The notes under the pieces are model-generated. The model worked only from the letters and a program-made list of their open reading frames with translations, was not told the origin of the DNA and made no database searches. DNA of 64,000 bases from G965227875 sp965227875 (lineage in GTDB: Bacteria > Pseudomonadota > Alphaproteobacteria > Rhizobiales > JAJFHC01). The position numbers were made by a program, and so were the translations under genes. The first letter of the stretch is position 1, and each line of letters starts with the position of its first letter. The stretch is taken from contig OZ245783.1 of NCBI GenBank assembly GCA_965227875.1, positions 3,038,001-3,102,000 on the forward strand. Direction: 5' to 3'. Shown piece by piece: positions 52,029-60,441 of the stretch.

Positions 52029-52056
52029 CAATTGACTCGAATATTGAATTGGTTCA
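52029..52056. promoter_or_regulatory. Candidate TetR operator between the regulator and the ABC operon
   Basis: An imperfect inverted repeat with arms CAATTGA / TTGAATTG (52029-52051) overlaps a second one, TGAA-N4-TTCA (52045-52056), in an AT-rich block between the divergent genes. Position and symmetry fit a TetR-family operator. Confidence 0.4.
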
Positions 52057-52123
52057 TTTTTTTGATCAAGGGAATTGTCCGGCCTTGTTTCGAGGGGCCG
52101 GACGCTAGCAGGGAGAACAGTTG

Positions 52124-53206
52124 ATGTTGCTGAAAGACTTGATGAAGACGACCCGCCGCGGCGCCCTCATGGCGGCGGCCGCCGCCTGCGCACTGGCCCT
52201 CGCGGGCCGCGCCGACGCCGCCGACACGCTCAACGCGCTGGTCTGGTGCGACCACACCGACCCGGAACTCATCCGCCCCTTCGAGGAGGCCAATGACGTC
52301 AAGGTCAACCTCAAGGACTACGAGGGCACGGGCACGGCGCTGTCCATCATCGAGCAGTCGCAGCCCGGCGACTGGGATGTCTTCGTGGTCGACGGCGTGG
52401 ACGTGCCCCGCGTCGTCGAGGCGGGCCTGCTCGCGCCGCTGCCGGCCGACAAGCTGCCCATGGGCGATCTCTTCCCCGAACTGGTCATGGCCGAGAACCA
52501 CGTGAAGGACGGCAAGACCTACGCGATTTCGGAGAAGTTCGGCTACAACACCATCTCCTTCAACAAGACCAAGGTCGACCCCGCCGACATGAAGGACATG
52601 TCGGTGATCTGGAGCGACAAGTACAAGGGCCGCATCGCGATCTACGACTACTACCTTCCCGTCATGGGCATGGTGGCGATCGGGCTCGGCAAGAAGACCG
52701 CCGACCTGAGCGAGGCCGACCTGCCGGCCATCCGCGAGAAGCTCTTCGAGATGAAGGGCGTGTCCAAGCAGGTCGGCGAGGTCGTCTCCAGCCAGACCGC
52801 GATCGCCACCGGCGAGGTCGACATCCTCGTGGGCGGCGGCGAATGGGTCACGGCCGGCCTGACGGCGGAGAAGCCGGAGCTCGACTGGATCCTGCCCGAC
52901 CAGGGCGGCGTGCGCTGGTCGCAGTCCATCGGCGTCTTCGCGGATTCCAAGAAGAAGGACCTCGCCGTCAAGTTCGTCCAGTACATCCTGAGCCCCGAGG
53001 GCCAGGCGCGCCTGGCGACCTCGTCGTGCTACTGGGCCATGCCGGCCAATGCCAAGGCGGGTGAGAAGCTGAGCGACCAGCAGAAGGCCGCCCTGCGCTG
53101 GGACGACCAGAAGGACTACCTGTCGCGCTCGCAGCTCTACCCTGCGCCGAGTGGGGAACTCGACGCGAAGATGCAGGACGTCTGGGCGGAGATGCTGCAG
53201 AAGTAA
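52124..53206 (+). CDS. ABC transporter substrate-binding protein (PotD-like), second operon
   Basis: A 360-residue periplasmic binding protein with signal TRRGALMAAAAACALALAGR. The mature part NALVWCDHTDPELIRPFEEA and SIIEQSQPGDWDVFVVDGVD is PotD-like but diverged from the first operon's protein (WCDHTDP in place of NWDTYIG), so the ligand may differ from simple polyamines. The ATG at 52124 has GGGAGA seven bases upstream. Begins the four-gene transporter operon. Confidence 0.88.
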   Translation: MLLKDLMKTTRRGALMAAAAACALALAGRADAADTLNALVWCDHTDPELIRPFEEANDVKVNLKDYEGTGTALSIIEQSQPGDWDVFVVDGVDVPRVVEAGLLAPLPADKLPMGDLFPELVMAENHVKDGKTYAISEKFGYNTISFNKTKVDPADMKDMSVIWSDKYKGRIAIYDYYLPVMGMVAIGLGKKTADLSEADLPAIREKLFEMKGVSKQVGEVVSSQTAIATGEVDILVGGGEWVTAGLTAEKPELDWILPDQGGVRWSQSIGVFADSKKKDLAVKFVQYILSPEGQARLATSSCYWAMPANAKAGEKLSDQQKAALRWDDQKDYLSRSQLYPAPSGELDAKMQDVWAEMLQK

Positions 53207-53230
53207 CCCGGCCTCCGAGGGGAAGCGGGG

Positions 53231-54097
53231 ATGGCGTCCACGGAAGGTCCGGTCGTGCGGGACCGCCGCAAGGCGGCGGGGTTCGTGCTTCCCGCCCTTC
53301 TGTGGACGTTCGCCTTCTTCGTCGTTCCCTTCGGTTTCATGGCGGTGGTGAGCCTGTGGAAGCGGGTCGGCACCGAGGTGGTGCGGACCTGGAACCTCGA
53401 CAACTACGCCGCCTTCTTTGCCAAGTCGCACTTCCTGCAGGGCATGGTGAACTCGCTCGAGATCACCCTCACCGTCACCGTCATCTCCATCCTGCTGGCC
53501 TACCCGCTGGCCTGGATCATCGCCGTGCGCGTGCCCGAGCGCTGGCAGCGCGCGGCCCTCATCCTGGCGATCCTGCCCTTCTGGACGTCCTACGTGGTGC
53601 GCTCCTACGCCTGGGTGCTGGTGCTGGCGCGCAACGGCATCGTCAACCAGACGCTGCTCGGCATCGGCATCATCGACGAACCGCTCGAGCTCGCCTCGAC
53701 GCGCACCGCGACCGTGCTCGGCTTCGTCCACTTCTTCGTCATGCTGCTGACGCTGACCATCTACGCCAACCTCAAGCAGCTCTCGCCGAACTATGTCCGT
53801 GCCGCCGCCGACCTCGGCGCGGGGCCGGTGCGCACCTTCCTCCACGTGGTCCTGCCGCTCACCGTGCCGGGTATCATGGTCGGCGCCTTCCTCACCTTCG
53901 TGCTGTGCATCGGCGACTACATCACGCCCCAGATCCTCGGCGGCAACAACGAGCTCGTCATGCCGCAGATCATCATGCTGCAGATCGGCCGGCGGGCGGA
54001 CTTCCCCACCGCGTCCGCGCTCGCCATCCTGCTCATGGCCGTGGTCACCGTCGTCTACGTGCTCTGCGCCCGCTGGCTGAAGCTGGAGAGGGCCTGA
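53231..54097 (+). CDS. ABC transporter permease (PotB-like), second operon
   Basis: A 288-residue permease with six predicted helices, the first at GFVLPALLWTFAFFVVPFGF. The EAA loop is VRAAADLGAGPVRTFLHVVL. It lies 24 bases after the binding protein and one base before the next permease. Confidence 0.92.
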   Translation: MASTEGPVVRDRRKAAGFVLPALLWTFAFFVVPFGFMAVVSLWKRVGTEVVRTWNLDNYAAFFAKSHFLQGMVNSLEITLTVTVISILLAYPLAWIIAVRVPERWQRAALILAILPFWTSYVVRSYAWVLVLARNGIVNQTLLGIGIIDEPLELASTRTATVLGFVHFFVMLLTLTIYANLKQLSPNYVRAAADLGAGPVRTFLHVVLPLTVPGIMVGAFLTFVLCIGDYITPQILGGNNELVMPQIIMLQIGRRADFPTASALAILLMAVVTVVYVLCARWLKLERA

Positions 54098-54098
54098 A

Positions 54099-54884
54099 AT
54101 GAAGCGTGCAGGGACATGGGCCGCCGGCCTCTACGCCGCGCTGATCTACGGTTTCATCTTCCTGCCCGTGGCCGTACTGGTGCTGTTCTCCTTCCAGGGC
54201 GGGCGCTTCCCCATCCCGCCCTTCAACGGCCCCTCGCTCAAGTGGTACGAGGCCGTGCTGTCCGACAGCCGCCTCGTCGAGGCGCTCACCAACTCGCTCG
54301 TCGTGGCGCTGGTCTCCTCGGCCTTCGCCTGCCTGCTCGGTTTCCTCGCGGCCTACGGGCTGGCGCGCTACCGGCTGCCCGCGCCGGGCCTCCAGCGCGC
54401 CCTGCTCACCGCGCCGCTCACCGTCAGCTATCTCATCATCGGGCTCGGCCTGCTCATGATGTTCAACGCGTTCGGCATATCGCGCTCGCTGTGGACGGTC
54501 GGCATCGGCCACACGGTGATCAACATGCCGCTGTGTTTCGCCATCATCTACAGCCAGATGGGCGAGCACCAGGTGAACGTGGAGCGCGCCGCGCGCGACC
54601 TCGGCGCCTCCGACCTCCAGGTGCTGTGGATGATCACCGCGCCTATGCTGGCGCCGGCCCTGCTGGCGAGCTACTTCCTCTCCGTCACCTTCTCGTGGGA
54701 CGAGTTTATCATCGCGTTCCTCCTGTCGCGCTTCGACGTCACGCTCCCGGTCGAGATCTGGAGCCTGCTGCGCTCGGGCCTCAACCCGAAGACCAATGCG
54801 GTTGGCTCCATCGTGTTCCTCGTCTCGGTCCTGCTCGTCGTCGTGCTCGAGCTGCTCGTATTCAGAAAGGCGGGTCGCAAATGA
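54099..54884 (+). CDS. ABC transporter permease (PotC-like), second operon
   Basis: A 261-residue permease with six predicted helices and the EAA loop VERAARDLGASDLQVLWMIT. GRFPIPPFNGPSLKWYEAVL matches PotC-type periplasmic loops. Its stop overlaps the ATPase ATG by four bases (ATGA). Confidence 0.92.
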   Translation: MKRAGTWAAGLYAALIYGFIFLPVAVLVLFSFQGGRFPIPPFNGPSLKWYEAVLSDSRLVEALTNSLVVALVSSAFACLLGFLAAYGLARYRLPAPGLQRALLTAPLTVSYLIIGLGLLMMFNAFGISRSLWTVGIGHTVINMPLCFAIIYSQMGEHQVNVERAARDLGASDLQVLWMITAPMLAPALLASYFLSVTFSWDEFIIAFLLSRFDVTLPVEIWSLLRSGLNPKTNAVGSIVFLVSVLLVVVLELLVFRKAGRK

Positions 54885-55984
54885 CAGCCGATGTCCATGT
54901 CTCCGGCGTCACCCACAGGTTCGGCAGCTTCACCGCCCTCGATGCGGTTGACCTGCGCATCGCCGCCGGCGAGTTCGCCGTCCTGCTGGGGCCGTCGGGC
55001 TGCGGCAAGACCACGCTCCTGTCCATCCTCGGCGGCTTCCTCCGGCCCACCGACGGGCGCATCTTGATCGGCGGCGCCGACGTGACCGCCATGCCGCCCG
55101 CGCGCCGGCCGACGACCACAATGTTCCAGGACTACGCGCTCTTCCCCCACATGTCGCTCATCGACAATGTTGGCTTCGGCCCGCGCATGCAGGGCATGGC
55201 GAGGTCCGCCCGCAACGCCCGGGCCGCGGAGATGCTGGCGCTTGTCGGCCTTGAGAGCGAGGGCCGGCGCAAGCCCCACGAGCTTTCCGGCGGCCAGCGC
55301 CAGCGCGTGGCGCTCGCCCGCGCGCTCGCCGTCGAACCCGACGTGCTGCTGCTCGACGAGCCGCTCGGCGCGCTCGACCTCAAGCTGCGCCGCCAGATGC
55401 AGGACGAGCTCAAGGAGATCCAGCGCCGCGTCGGCACCACCTTCATCCACGTCACCCACGACCAGGAGGAGGCCATGGCCATCGCCGACAAGATCGTGGT
55501 GATGAACTCCGGCCGCCTGCAGGCCGTGGGCCCGCCGGAGGAGATCTACCTGCACCCCGCCAACCGGTTCACCGCCGCCTTCATGGGCGAGGCGAACTTC
55601 GTCGAGGGCCGCGTGGAGGAGATGGACGGGGCCACCGCGCGGCTGGCGACGCCGCTCGGACCCCTGGCGCTTCCCGTAGCCGCGGTGAAAGCGCCGGCCG
55701 GCAGTGCGGTCAGCCTCTGCTTCCGCCCGGAACACCTGACCGCGGACGGCGAGGGGCTGCTGTCGCTGGGCGAGGCGACGGTGCGCGACGCGTCCTTCTT
55801 CGGGGCGCACAGGCGCTGCCACCTGGAGGCCGGCCCGCCCGGCGCGCGCCAGGCGCTGACCGCCCATTTCCCGCCGGGCCTGCGGCTGGAGCCGGGCGCC
55901 ACGGTGCCGCTCGCCATCGACCCGGCCAACGTCATCGTCATCGCAGGGGAAGAGGAGGGCACCGATGCAGCGCGCAAGGCCTGA
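54881..55984 (+). CDS. ABC transporter ATP-binding protein (PotA-like), second operon
   Basis: A 367-residue ATPase: Walker A GPSGCGKTTLLSILGG, signature LSGGQRQRVALARALAVEPD, Walker B VLLLDEPLGALDLKLRR, switch FIHVTHDQEEAMAIADKIVV, and a TOBE domain at the C terminus (about 280-360). Coupled at both ends: four-base overlap with the permease and 20-base overlap with the following hydrolase gene. Confidence 0.94.
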   Translation: MTADVHVSGVTHRFGSFTALDAVDLRIAAGEFAVLLGPSGCGKTTLLSILGGFLRPTDGRILIGGADVTAMPPARRPTTTMFQDYALFPHMSLIDNVGFGPRMQGMARSARNARAAEMLALVGLESEGRRKPHELSGGQRQRVALARALAVEPDVLLLDEPLGALDLKLRRQMQDELKEIQRRVGTTFIHVTHDQEEAMAIADKIVVMNSGRLQAVGPPEEIYLHPANRFTAAFMGEANFVEGRVEEMDGATARLATPLGPLALPVAAVKAPAGSAVSLCFRPEHLTADGEGLLSLGEATVRDASFFGAHRRCHLEAGPPGARQALTAHFPPGLRLEPGATVPLAIDPANVIVIAGEEEGTDAARKA

Positions 55985-56690
55985 GGAGTGGTACCGCATC
56001 CGCCGCGTGGGCGACGACGTGACCCATATCGACGAGCCTTTCATCGAGGAGTTCTACCGCTGCAACATCTGGCACGTGCGCGGCCGCGACCGGGACATGC
56101 TGGTCGACACCGGCATGGGCGTCGTCAGCCTGCGCGAGCACGTGCCGCTCGTCACCGAGAGGCCGTGCGTGGCTGTGGCGAGCCACACCCATTTCGACCA
56201 TATCGGCTGCCACCACGAGTTCGCCGACCGCGTCGTCCATGCGGCCGAGGCCGGCCTGCTCGCCGGTCCGACGCGGGCCAACACGCTGGCCGACCCCTAC
56301 GTCACGGACGACATCTTCACCCGCCTGCCGCCCGGCCCCTACGTCTCGGCCGAATACGCGGTGAAAAAGGCCCCCGCCAGCCGCATCGTGAACGACGGCG
56401 ACGTGATCGATCTCGGCGACCGCCATTTCGAGGTCGTCCACACCCCCGGCCATTCGCCGGGCGGCATCGCCCTGTGGGAAGCCGCCACCGGCATCCTCTT
56501 CTCCGGCGACATCGTCTACGACGGCCCCCTCATCGAGGACACCTACCACGCCGACGCGGCGGACTATGTCGCGAGCATGAAGCGCCTGCTGGACTACCCG
56601 GTGCGGCTCGTCCACGGCGGGCACTTCCCGAGCTATGACGGGAAACGGCACCGGGAGATTGTCAGGGGGTGGCTAGAGGGGAAGGAGTAG
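55965..56690 (+). CDS. Metallo-beta-lactamase-fold hydrolase
   Basis: A 241-residue metallohydrolase. The zinc motif SHTHFDHIGCHHEF (HxHxDH) at about residues 69-82 is followed by VHTPGHSPGGIALWEAATG, LFSGDIVYDG and a C-terminal VHGGHFPSYDG His. It starts inside the ABC ATPase gene (20-base overlap), so it is co-translated with the transporter and may process the imported compound, for example an ester, lactone or amide. The substrate is not known. It is the last GC-rich gene before the AT-rich island. Confidence 0.9.
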   Translation: MQRARPEEWYRIRRVGDDVTHIDEPFIEEFYRCNIWHVRGRDRDMLVDTGMGVVSLREHVPLVTERPCVAVASHTHFDHIGCHHEFADRVVHAAEAGLLAGPTRANTLADPYVTDDIFTRLPPGPYVSAEYAVKKAPASRIVNDGDVIDLGDRHFEVVHTPGHSPGGIALWEAATGILFSGDIVYDGPLIEDTYHADAADYVASMKRLLDYPVRLVHGGHFPSYDGKRHREIVRGWLEGKE

Positions 56691-56899
56691 GGGGGGCAAT
56701 AGTTGACTGCAAGTTTCATTCAAATACGTTCGCGCCGGTTCCCGTCATGAGCGAACATTCGGCTGCTAGCATGTGCAATGCCTGACAGCACATAACCAAC
56801 GCAAACGCTCAGGAATTGAGTTGATTAAGGTCGACAGTGCGGGAACACTATCCAAGTCATACTCAGGGTCGAAGCCTACAAATATCAACATGATAAACC

Positions 56900-58204
56900 T
56901 CAAACCAATGCTCTAATTAGAACTGGTATGTCATCGAAATCATCAACCCAAATTATAGTAATGCCAAGGCTTGCGGCGTCTTGCTCTCGCAAGCTTTCCA
57001 TCAGTCGGTTTTTGGAAGAATCAATACTTCGTTTCAGAATAGCAAAATGACGCTTTCCGCCTTGGCCATCTCGCCTCATTGCCACGTCAAGCAGACGTCT
57101 CAGGTTAGGGTCAGTCATACTCAAGCCTACAAACAAGCAAGTATTTTGAGTGAATTTATTGAGTTGAGTCAAATTAGACCAGCTAAAAGGATCAATGAAT
57201 TGATCATGATAAGAATCTTCTGAAAACACAATTTGATTATTTTTGTTAAGCTTTCCAGTTTTTGGAAGATAACCATGCACATGAAATATTGGCAATTCAG
57301 TAGAAGAACTTCTGCTACCTTCGGTAAATATTGGTTTATGATCAATAGAAGCAGTTTTTAAGTTTTGTTCAAGAAGGTCGTCAAAATTAAACGATATTAT
57401 CGATTCAAGATGTGCTTTGCCCCTTTTTGGTCGGGATAAATCCACAATTGCATCTATTATGGGACAAGTTTTGAGGCTATTTTCATAAAGGGATTTTCTA
57501 ACTTCTTCCTGAAAATCATCTTTAAGTACATTTTTTAGATAACGACCTGCAATCAAGGAGGAATTCTCTCGAATGTCATTAAGTTCTGACCGGGCTGCCG
57601 CGAAATCTGATTTTCCCGATATCAGTCTCGTTAACATCGCATCAAGGAGTCTATCTAAGAGGGTGTTCCATGGTGGAATATTTGCGCCGATTGAAATTCC
57701 AGCGCCGCACACTAGTGTTAGCTTGCCTTCTTGATGCGCACTTCGAAGTGGTTCTAGATTGGGGCTTTGGGGTTTCTTGCTAGTATTAGAATCATTTAGA
57801 TCAATTTGATCCCTTAAAAGCAGCAATTCTTCCCCGATTGAGCTAAAATCAGGACTTTTTCTATCCAATCGAATAAATAAATATTGAAGGAGTTCTAATG
57901 GTGGTTTTGCGTTGTCAAGAATAATTGGGATAATGAATTTGGAGTCATCCGTGTCGACTAGCATTTTTATGGCTAGTAACTCATCAGCGGCGCGTCGTGA
58001 TCTATTTGATTGGTGACTCCAAATAACGATAAAAAGCTCCGCCGCTTGCATTTTTTCGCCAATAAGATCAAGGACTGATTTTCCAGTGGCTGTTGGTCGA
58101 TTATATTCCCAGTTTGCAATCTCATGGCCTTGGCTTAATAGGTACTCAGATAGAATACTTGCAAATTCGGAATCTCCATTTGTATAGCTTAAAAAAATAA
58201 TCAT
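56900..58204 (-). CDS. TIR-SIR2 fusion protein (predicted double NADase, defence effector)
   Basis: A 434-residue protein with two NAD-linked folds. The N-terminal TIR domain (about residues 1-130) begins MIIFLSYTNGDSEFASILSE; the helix SNRSRRAADELLAI places Glu75 at the catalytic-Glu position of TIR NADases. The SIR2 domain (about residues 150-430) has VCGAGISIGANIPPW (167-171 GAGIS), SFNFDDLLEQN with Asn273 and Asp275, FHVHGYLP with His310, and LFVGLSMTDPNLRRLLD. Both halves keep active-site residues. Bacterial TIR and SIR2 domains deplete NAD+ during phage infection in Thoeris, Dsr and short-Argonaute systems. Very AT-rich codon use marks recent transfer. A defence role is inferred. Confidence 0.85.
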   Translation of the reverse strand: MIIFLSYTNGDSEFASILSEYLLSQGHEIANWEYNRPTATGKSVLDLIGEKMQAAELFIVIWSHQSNRSRRAADELLAIKMLVDTDDSKFIIPIILDNAKPPLELLQYLFIRLDRKSPDFSSIGEELLLLRDQIDLNDSNTSKKPQSPNLEPLRSAHQEGKLTLVCGAGISIGANIPPWNTLLDRLLDAMLTRLISGKSDFAAARSELNDIRENSSLIAGRYLKNVLKDDFQEEVRKSLYENSLKTCPIIDAIVDLSRPKRGKAHLESIISFNFDDLLEQNLKTASIDHKPIFTEGSRSSSTELPIFHVHGYLPKTGKLNKNNQIVFSEDSYHDQFIDPFSWSNLTQLNKFTQNTCLFVGLSMTDPNLRRLLDVAMRRDGQGGKRHFAILKRSIDSSKNRLMESLREQDAASLGITIIWVDDFDDIPVLIRALV

Positions 58205-58413
58205 TATATTATGTTGTTGTGTAAAAAATATTTGGCGTTACATAAAAAGCGAAAACGTAAACTAGGGTCCAGTTTTAGGGGTTTTAACTTTATCCAAACT
58301 GTTTATTACGATTGGGATTTGGAATTAGAAGATTTATATGATTCGATCACACATGGTCAAAGTCGTGCATTTGACGCAGTGTAGCACAATGTCGTTGCTG
58401 TGCGGCGAGTTAT
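58205..58413. other. AT-rich intergenic region between the two island genes
   Basis: A gap of 209 bases with no gene. It likely holds the promoter of the TIR-SIR2 gene (on the minus strand) and a tail of the upstream transcript. It is long enough for separate regulation of the two genes. Confidence 0.4.
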
Positions 58414-59265
58414 TCAAAACGGTATCTCGTCGAATGTGGTATCGAGATCGACTTGCTCAATGAATGAGCCTTCTGCTGTCGAAATCTCAAACAAGATAAA
58501 TCCTTTTGCTCGATACTCGTCCTGTGGTTTCTCTTTGTTTGTCCACTTACGCCAGAATTCTCTTCTCATCTCGCAACGAACTTGCATCCATGCTCCCGGG
58601 GCCAGACGTTTCGTTGTTGCTTCAATGATGTGACGGCGCGTTACCAATTCGTTGTCTGATTGCGTATGACCACAAGATTTGCTCGATTGCCTGATCTCCC
58701 AATTGTCAGACGTGTAGATATAGACTGCGTCAATCTCGGGACTTCTCCGACCGGTTCGATTGTGGACATCAAAGATCAAGTCGACAGAGCCCACACGCCT
58801 GTATTCGGTCGATTGCAGCAAAGGATCTTTTACGGTGCATTTGACTTCAAAGGTGTTTGTTTTTCGTCTCTCAATCTCACCCTTGATCCAATCAATTTCT
58901 GCGGACAATAGTTCCTTCAGTCGGGTGATTTGGCCATCGTAGACGATATGTCGATGATGCTTGAGATCAAAGGGAATATCGTCTGCGCTTTTCGTGATGA
59001 GAGTACAGATTTTTTCTTTGGCATGGGCGTAGCCAACCTCATAGAAGACGTTGGCATTTCGGCCCGACATATCGGCAATAATAAAGTCAGCTGAATCGAT
59101 TTGCCGATAAATGCGCTCAAGGATGCTCTCGGTGTATATCTGCTCATCCACTCGTTCAGCTATGACTTCTTTTTCTTTTGCCGTTTCCTGAATCCCCAAG
59201 CGATAAACATCAGAGAATTCTTCTGCAAAGGGCATCAAGATGAAGGCGAACAGCGGATTGTTCAT
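58414..59265 (-). CDS. Nucleoside 2-deoxyribosyltransferase-like protein with C-terminal unknown domain
   Basis: A 283-residue protein. The N-terminal domain (about residues 1-115) reads FAFILMPFAEEFSDVY, IIADMSGRNANVFYEVGYAH (Asp65, Asn70, Glu76) and ADDIPFDLKHHRHIVYD. This is the pattern of deoxyribosyltransferase-like Rossmannoid proteins found in bacterial conflict systems; Glu76 matches the catalytic Glu of nucleoside deoxyribosyltransferases. The C-terminal part (about 145-283) looks beta-rich (SVDLIFDVHNRTGRRSPEID, AKGFILFEISTAEGSF) and is not recognised. Upstream of, and same strand as, the TIR-SIR2 gene; it may sense or make a nucleotide signal for it. Confidence 0.7.
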   Translation of the reverse strand: MNNPLFAFILMPFAEEFSDVYRLGIQETAKEKEVIAERVDEQIYTESILERIYRQIDSADFIIADMSGRNANVFYEVGYAHAKEKICTLITKSADDIPFDLKHHRHIVYDGQITRLKELLSAEIDWIKGEIERRKTNTFEVKCTVKDPLLQSTEYRRVGSVDLIFDVHNRTGRRSPEIDAVYIYTSDNWEIRQSSKSCGHTQSDNELVTRRHIIEATTKRLAPGAWMQVRCEMRREFWRKWTNKEKPQDEYRAKGFILFEISTAEGSFIEQVDLDTTFDEIPF

Positions 59266-59760
59266 GCGGCTTCTTTCGATTTGATGTCTAAGACAATGCG
59301 AGTGGCTGGCTAGAAAAGCTGCAGTATATGCGAACTTACTGCAAATCCGAATTATGGTCATTGTGGAGTTCGACGTGCTCGCCTGCGATCGGTATCGCAC
59401 TCGTTTCGAGAGCTAGCTTCCGTTCCCTCGGGAAAACATTTGCTTCAGTCGTTCCCTAATTTCTCTTCACCCGCACACCACCATTACTCATGCCGCAATA
59501 AATGGTTCGGATCGAGCGACGCCGCACGCTGGACAGAAAATACCTGAACCCAATCCTGACGCAGGCGAAGAACTCGAAGACGATCGTCACGATGGTCCGA
59601 TCTTGCGGGAAGGACACGCGAAAGAAGTCGCCAGCCAAGGAATGCAGATCCGGTGATGATGCTGACTATCCCGTCGAACGTCGACAGAAGGACCGCTTAG
59701 GTGAGGCACCACGTTAGCAACTGGCGAGCATGCGCCCTGTTGGCAATCTATTTCCTAACT
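59266..59760. other. Island edge without a confident gene
   Basis: 495 bases between the deoxyribosyltransferase-like gene and the DUF6064 gene. Short frames exist at 59456-59638 (minus) and 59502-59717 (plus), but they overlap each other, have no recognised homology and no good ribosome-binding site. Composition moves from AT-rich to mixed. It may be the remnant of an older insertion. Confidence 0.4.
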
Positions 59761-60441
59761 TCATTGCGAGGCTCGCTGACCCGGGGAAAACGCTAAAATG
59801 CTCGCAAACAATCCTAGTCCCATCACTCCCCACGCCATCTCCACCCCTAACTCCACCTGCACCACAACCGACACCACACACCACAGCACAGGCACCACCA
59901 TCAGCACGTACCGCACCCGATGCGTCGCCAGCGCAAGGACGCACAATGTCGCCAGCGCCGTCGGGTCCGGCATCATGCCGAAGAACTCGGCCTGCAACGG
60001 CGGGCGGCCGAGCGCCAGTGAGAACAGCGGATAAGCGACCGCGCAGGCGGCGAGGAGCAGGACCGACACTGCGACCCGCCAACGCCCCATCGGGAAGCCG
60101 AAGCCCATGCGCACGCCGGACAGCGCCAAAACCACCAGCCCGATCCCCTGCAGCGCAAAGAGCGGCGCGGCATAGGCGCCGACCACGTTGACCGCTGCGT
60201 AGCGCTCCCAGAGGAACGCCCAGGCGACGAAGACCCACGCGGCGCCGATGAGCGCGAAGGCCACGGCCTGTGCGCCCCGCGTCCGCCGTAGGCCGGCCCA
60301 GATCAGGAATAACCCCGCGAGCACGGAGACGATCTGGAGGCCGGCGAAACCCTGGTTGAGCAGTTCGATCTGCCGGTCGTGCACCCGGGCGGACAGCATG
60401 ATGAAGTCCGTCAGCCGGTAGCTGGTCCAGTCCTCGATCAC
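59761..60441 (-). CDS. DUF6064 family membrane protein
   Basis: A 226-residue inner-membrane protein with about seven predicted helices. It opens IEDWTSYRLTDFIMLSARVH, then LLNQGFAGLQIVSVLAGLFL, as in DUF6064 proteins. Function unknown. It starts with GTG inside the aldo/keto reductase stop (GTGA overlap), so it is translationally coupled to that gene. Confidence 0.7.
   Translation of the reverse strand: MIEDWTSYRLTDFIMLSARVHDRQIELLNQGFAGLQIVSVLAGLFLIWAGLRRTRGAQAVAFALIGAAWVFVAWAFLWERYAAVNVVGAYAAPLFALQGIGLVVLALSGVRMGFGFPMGRWRVAVSVLLLAACAVAYPLFSLALGRPPLQAEFFGMMPDPTALATLCVLALATHRVRYVLMVVPVLWCVVSVVVQVELGVEMAWGVMGLGLFASILAFSPGQRASQ

Larger units (their letters stand above)
56700..59755. mobile_element. 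AT-rich accessory island with a TIR-SIR2 and a deoxyribosyltransferase-like gene
   Basis: Base composition drops sharply just after the hydrolase stop (about one third GC in sampled 60-base stretches near 57.2 kb, about 40-45 percent near 58.8 kb) and returns to high GC at the DUF6064 gene. It contains only two clear genes, both on the minus strand. No integrase, transposase, tRNA or flanking repeat was found, so how it arrived is open. Confidence 0.6.

Noticed and set aside
59456..59717. Two short overlapping frames on opposite strands at the island edge
   Set aside because: Mutually overlapping, no ribosome-binding site, no recognised homology; neither can be preferred.
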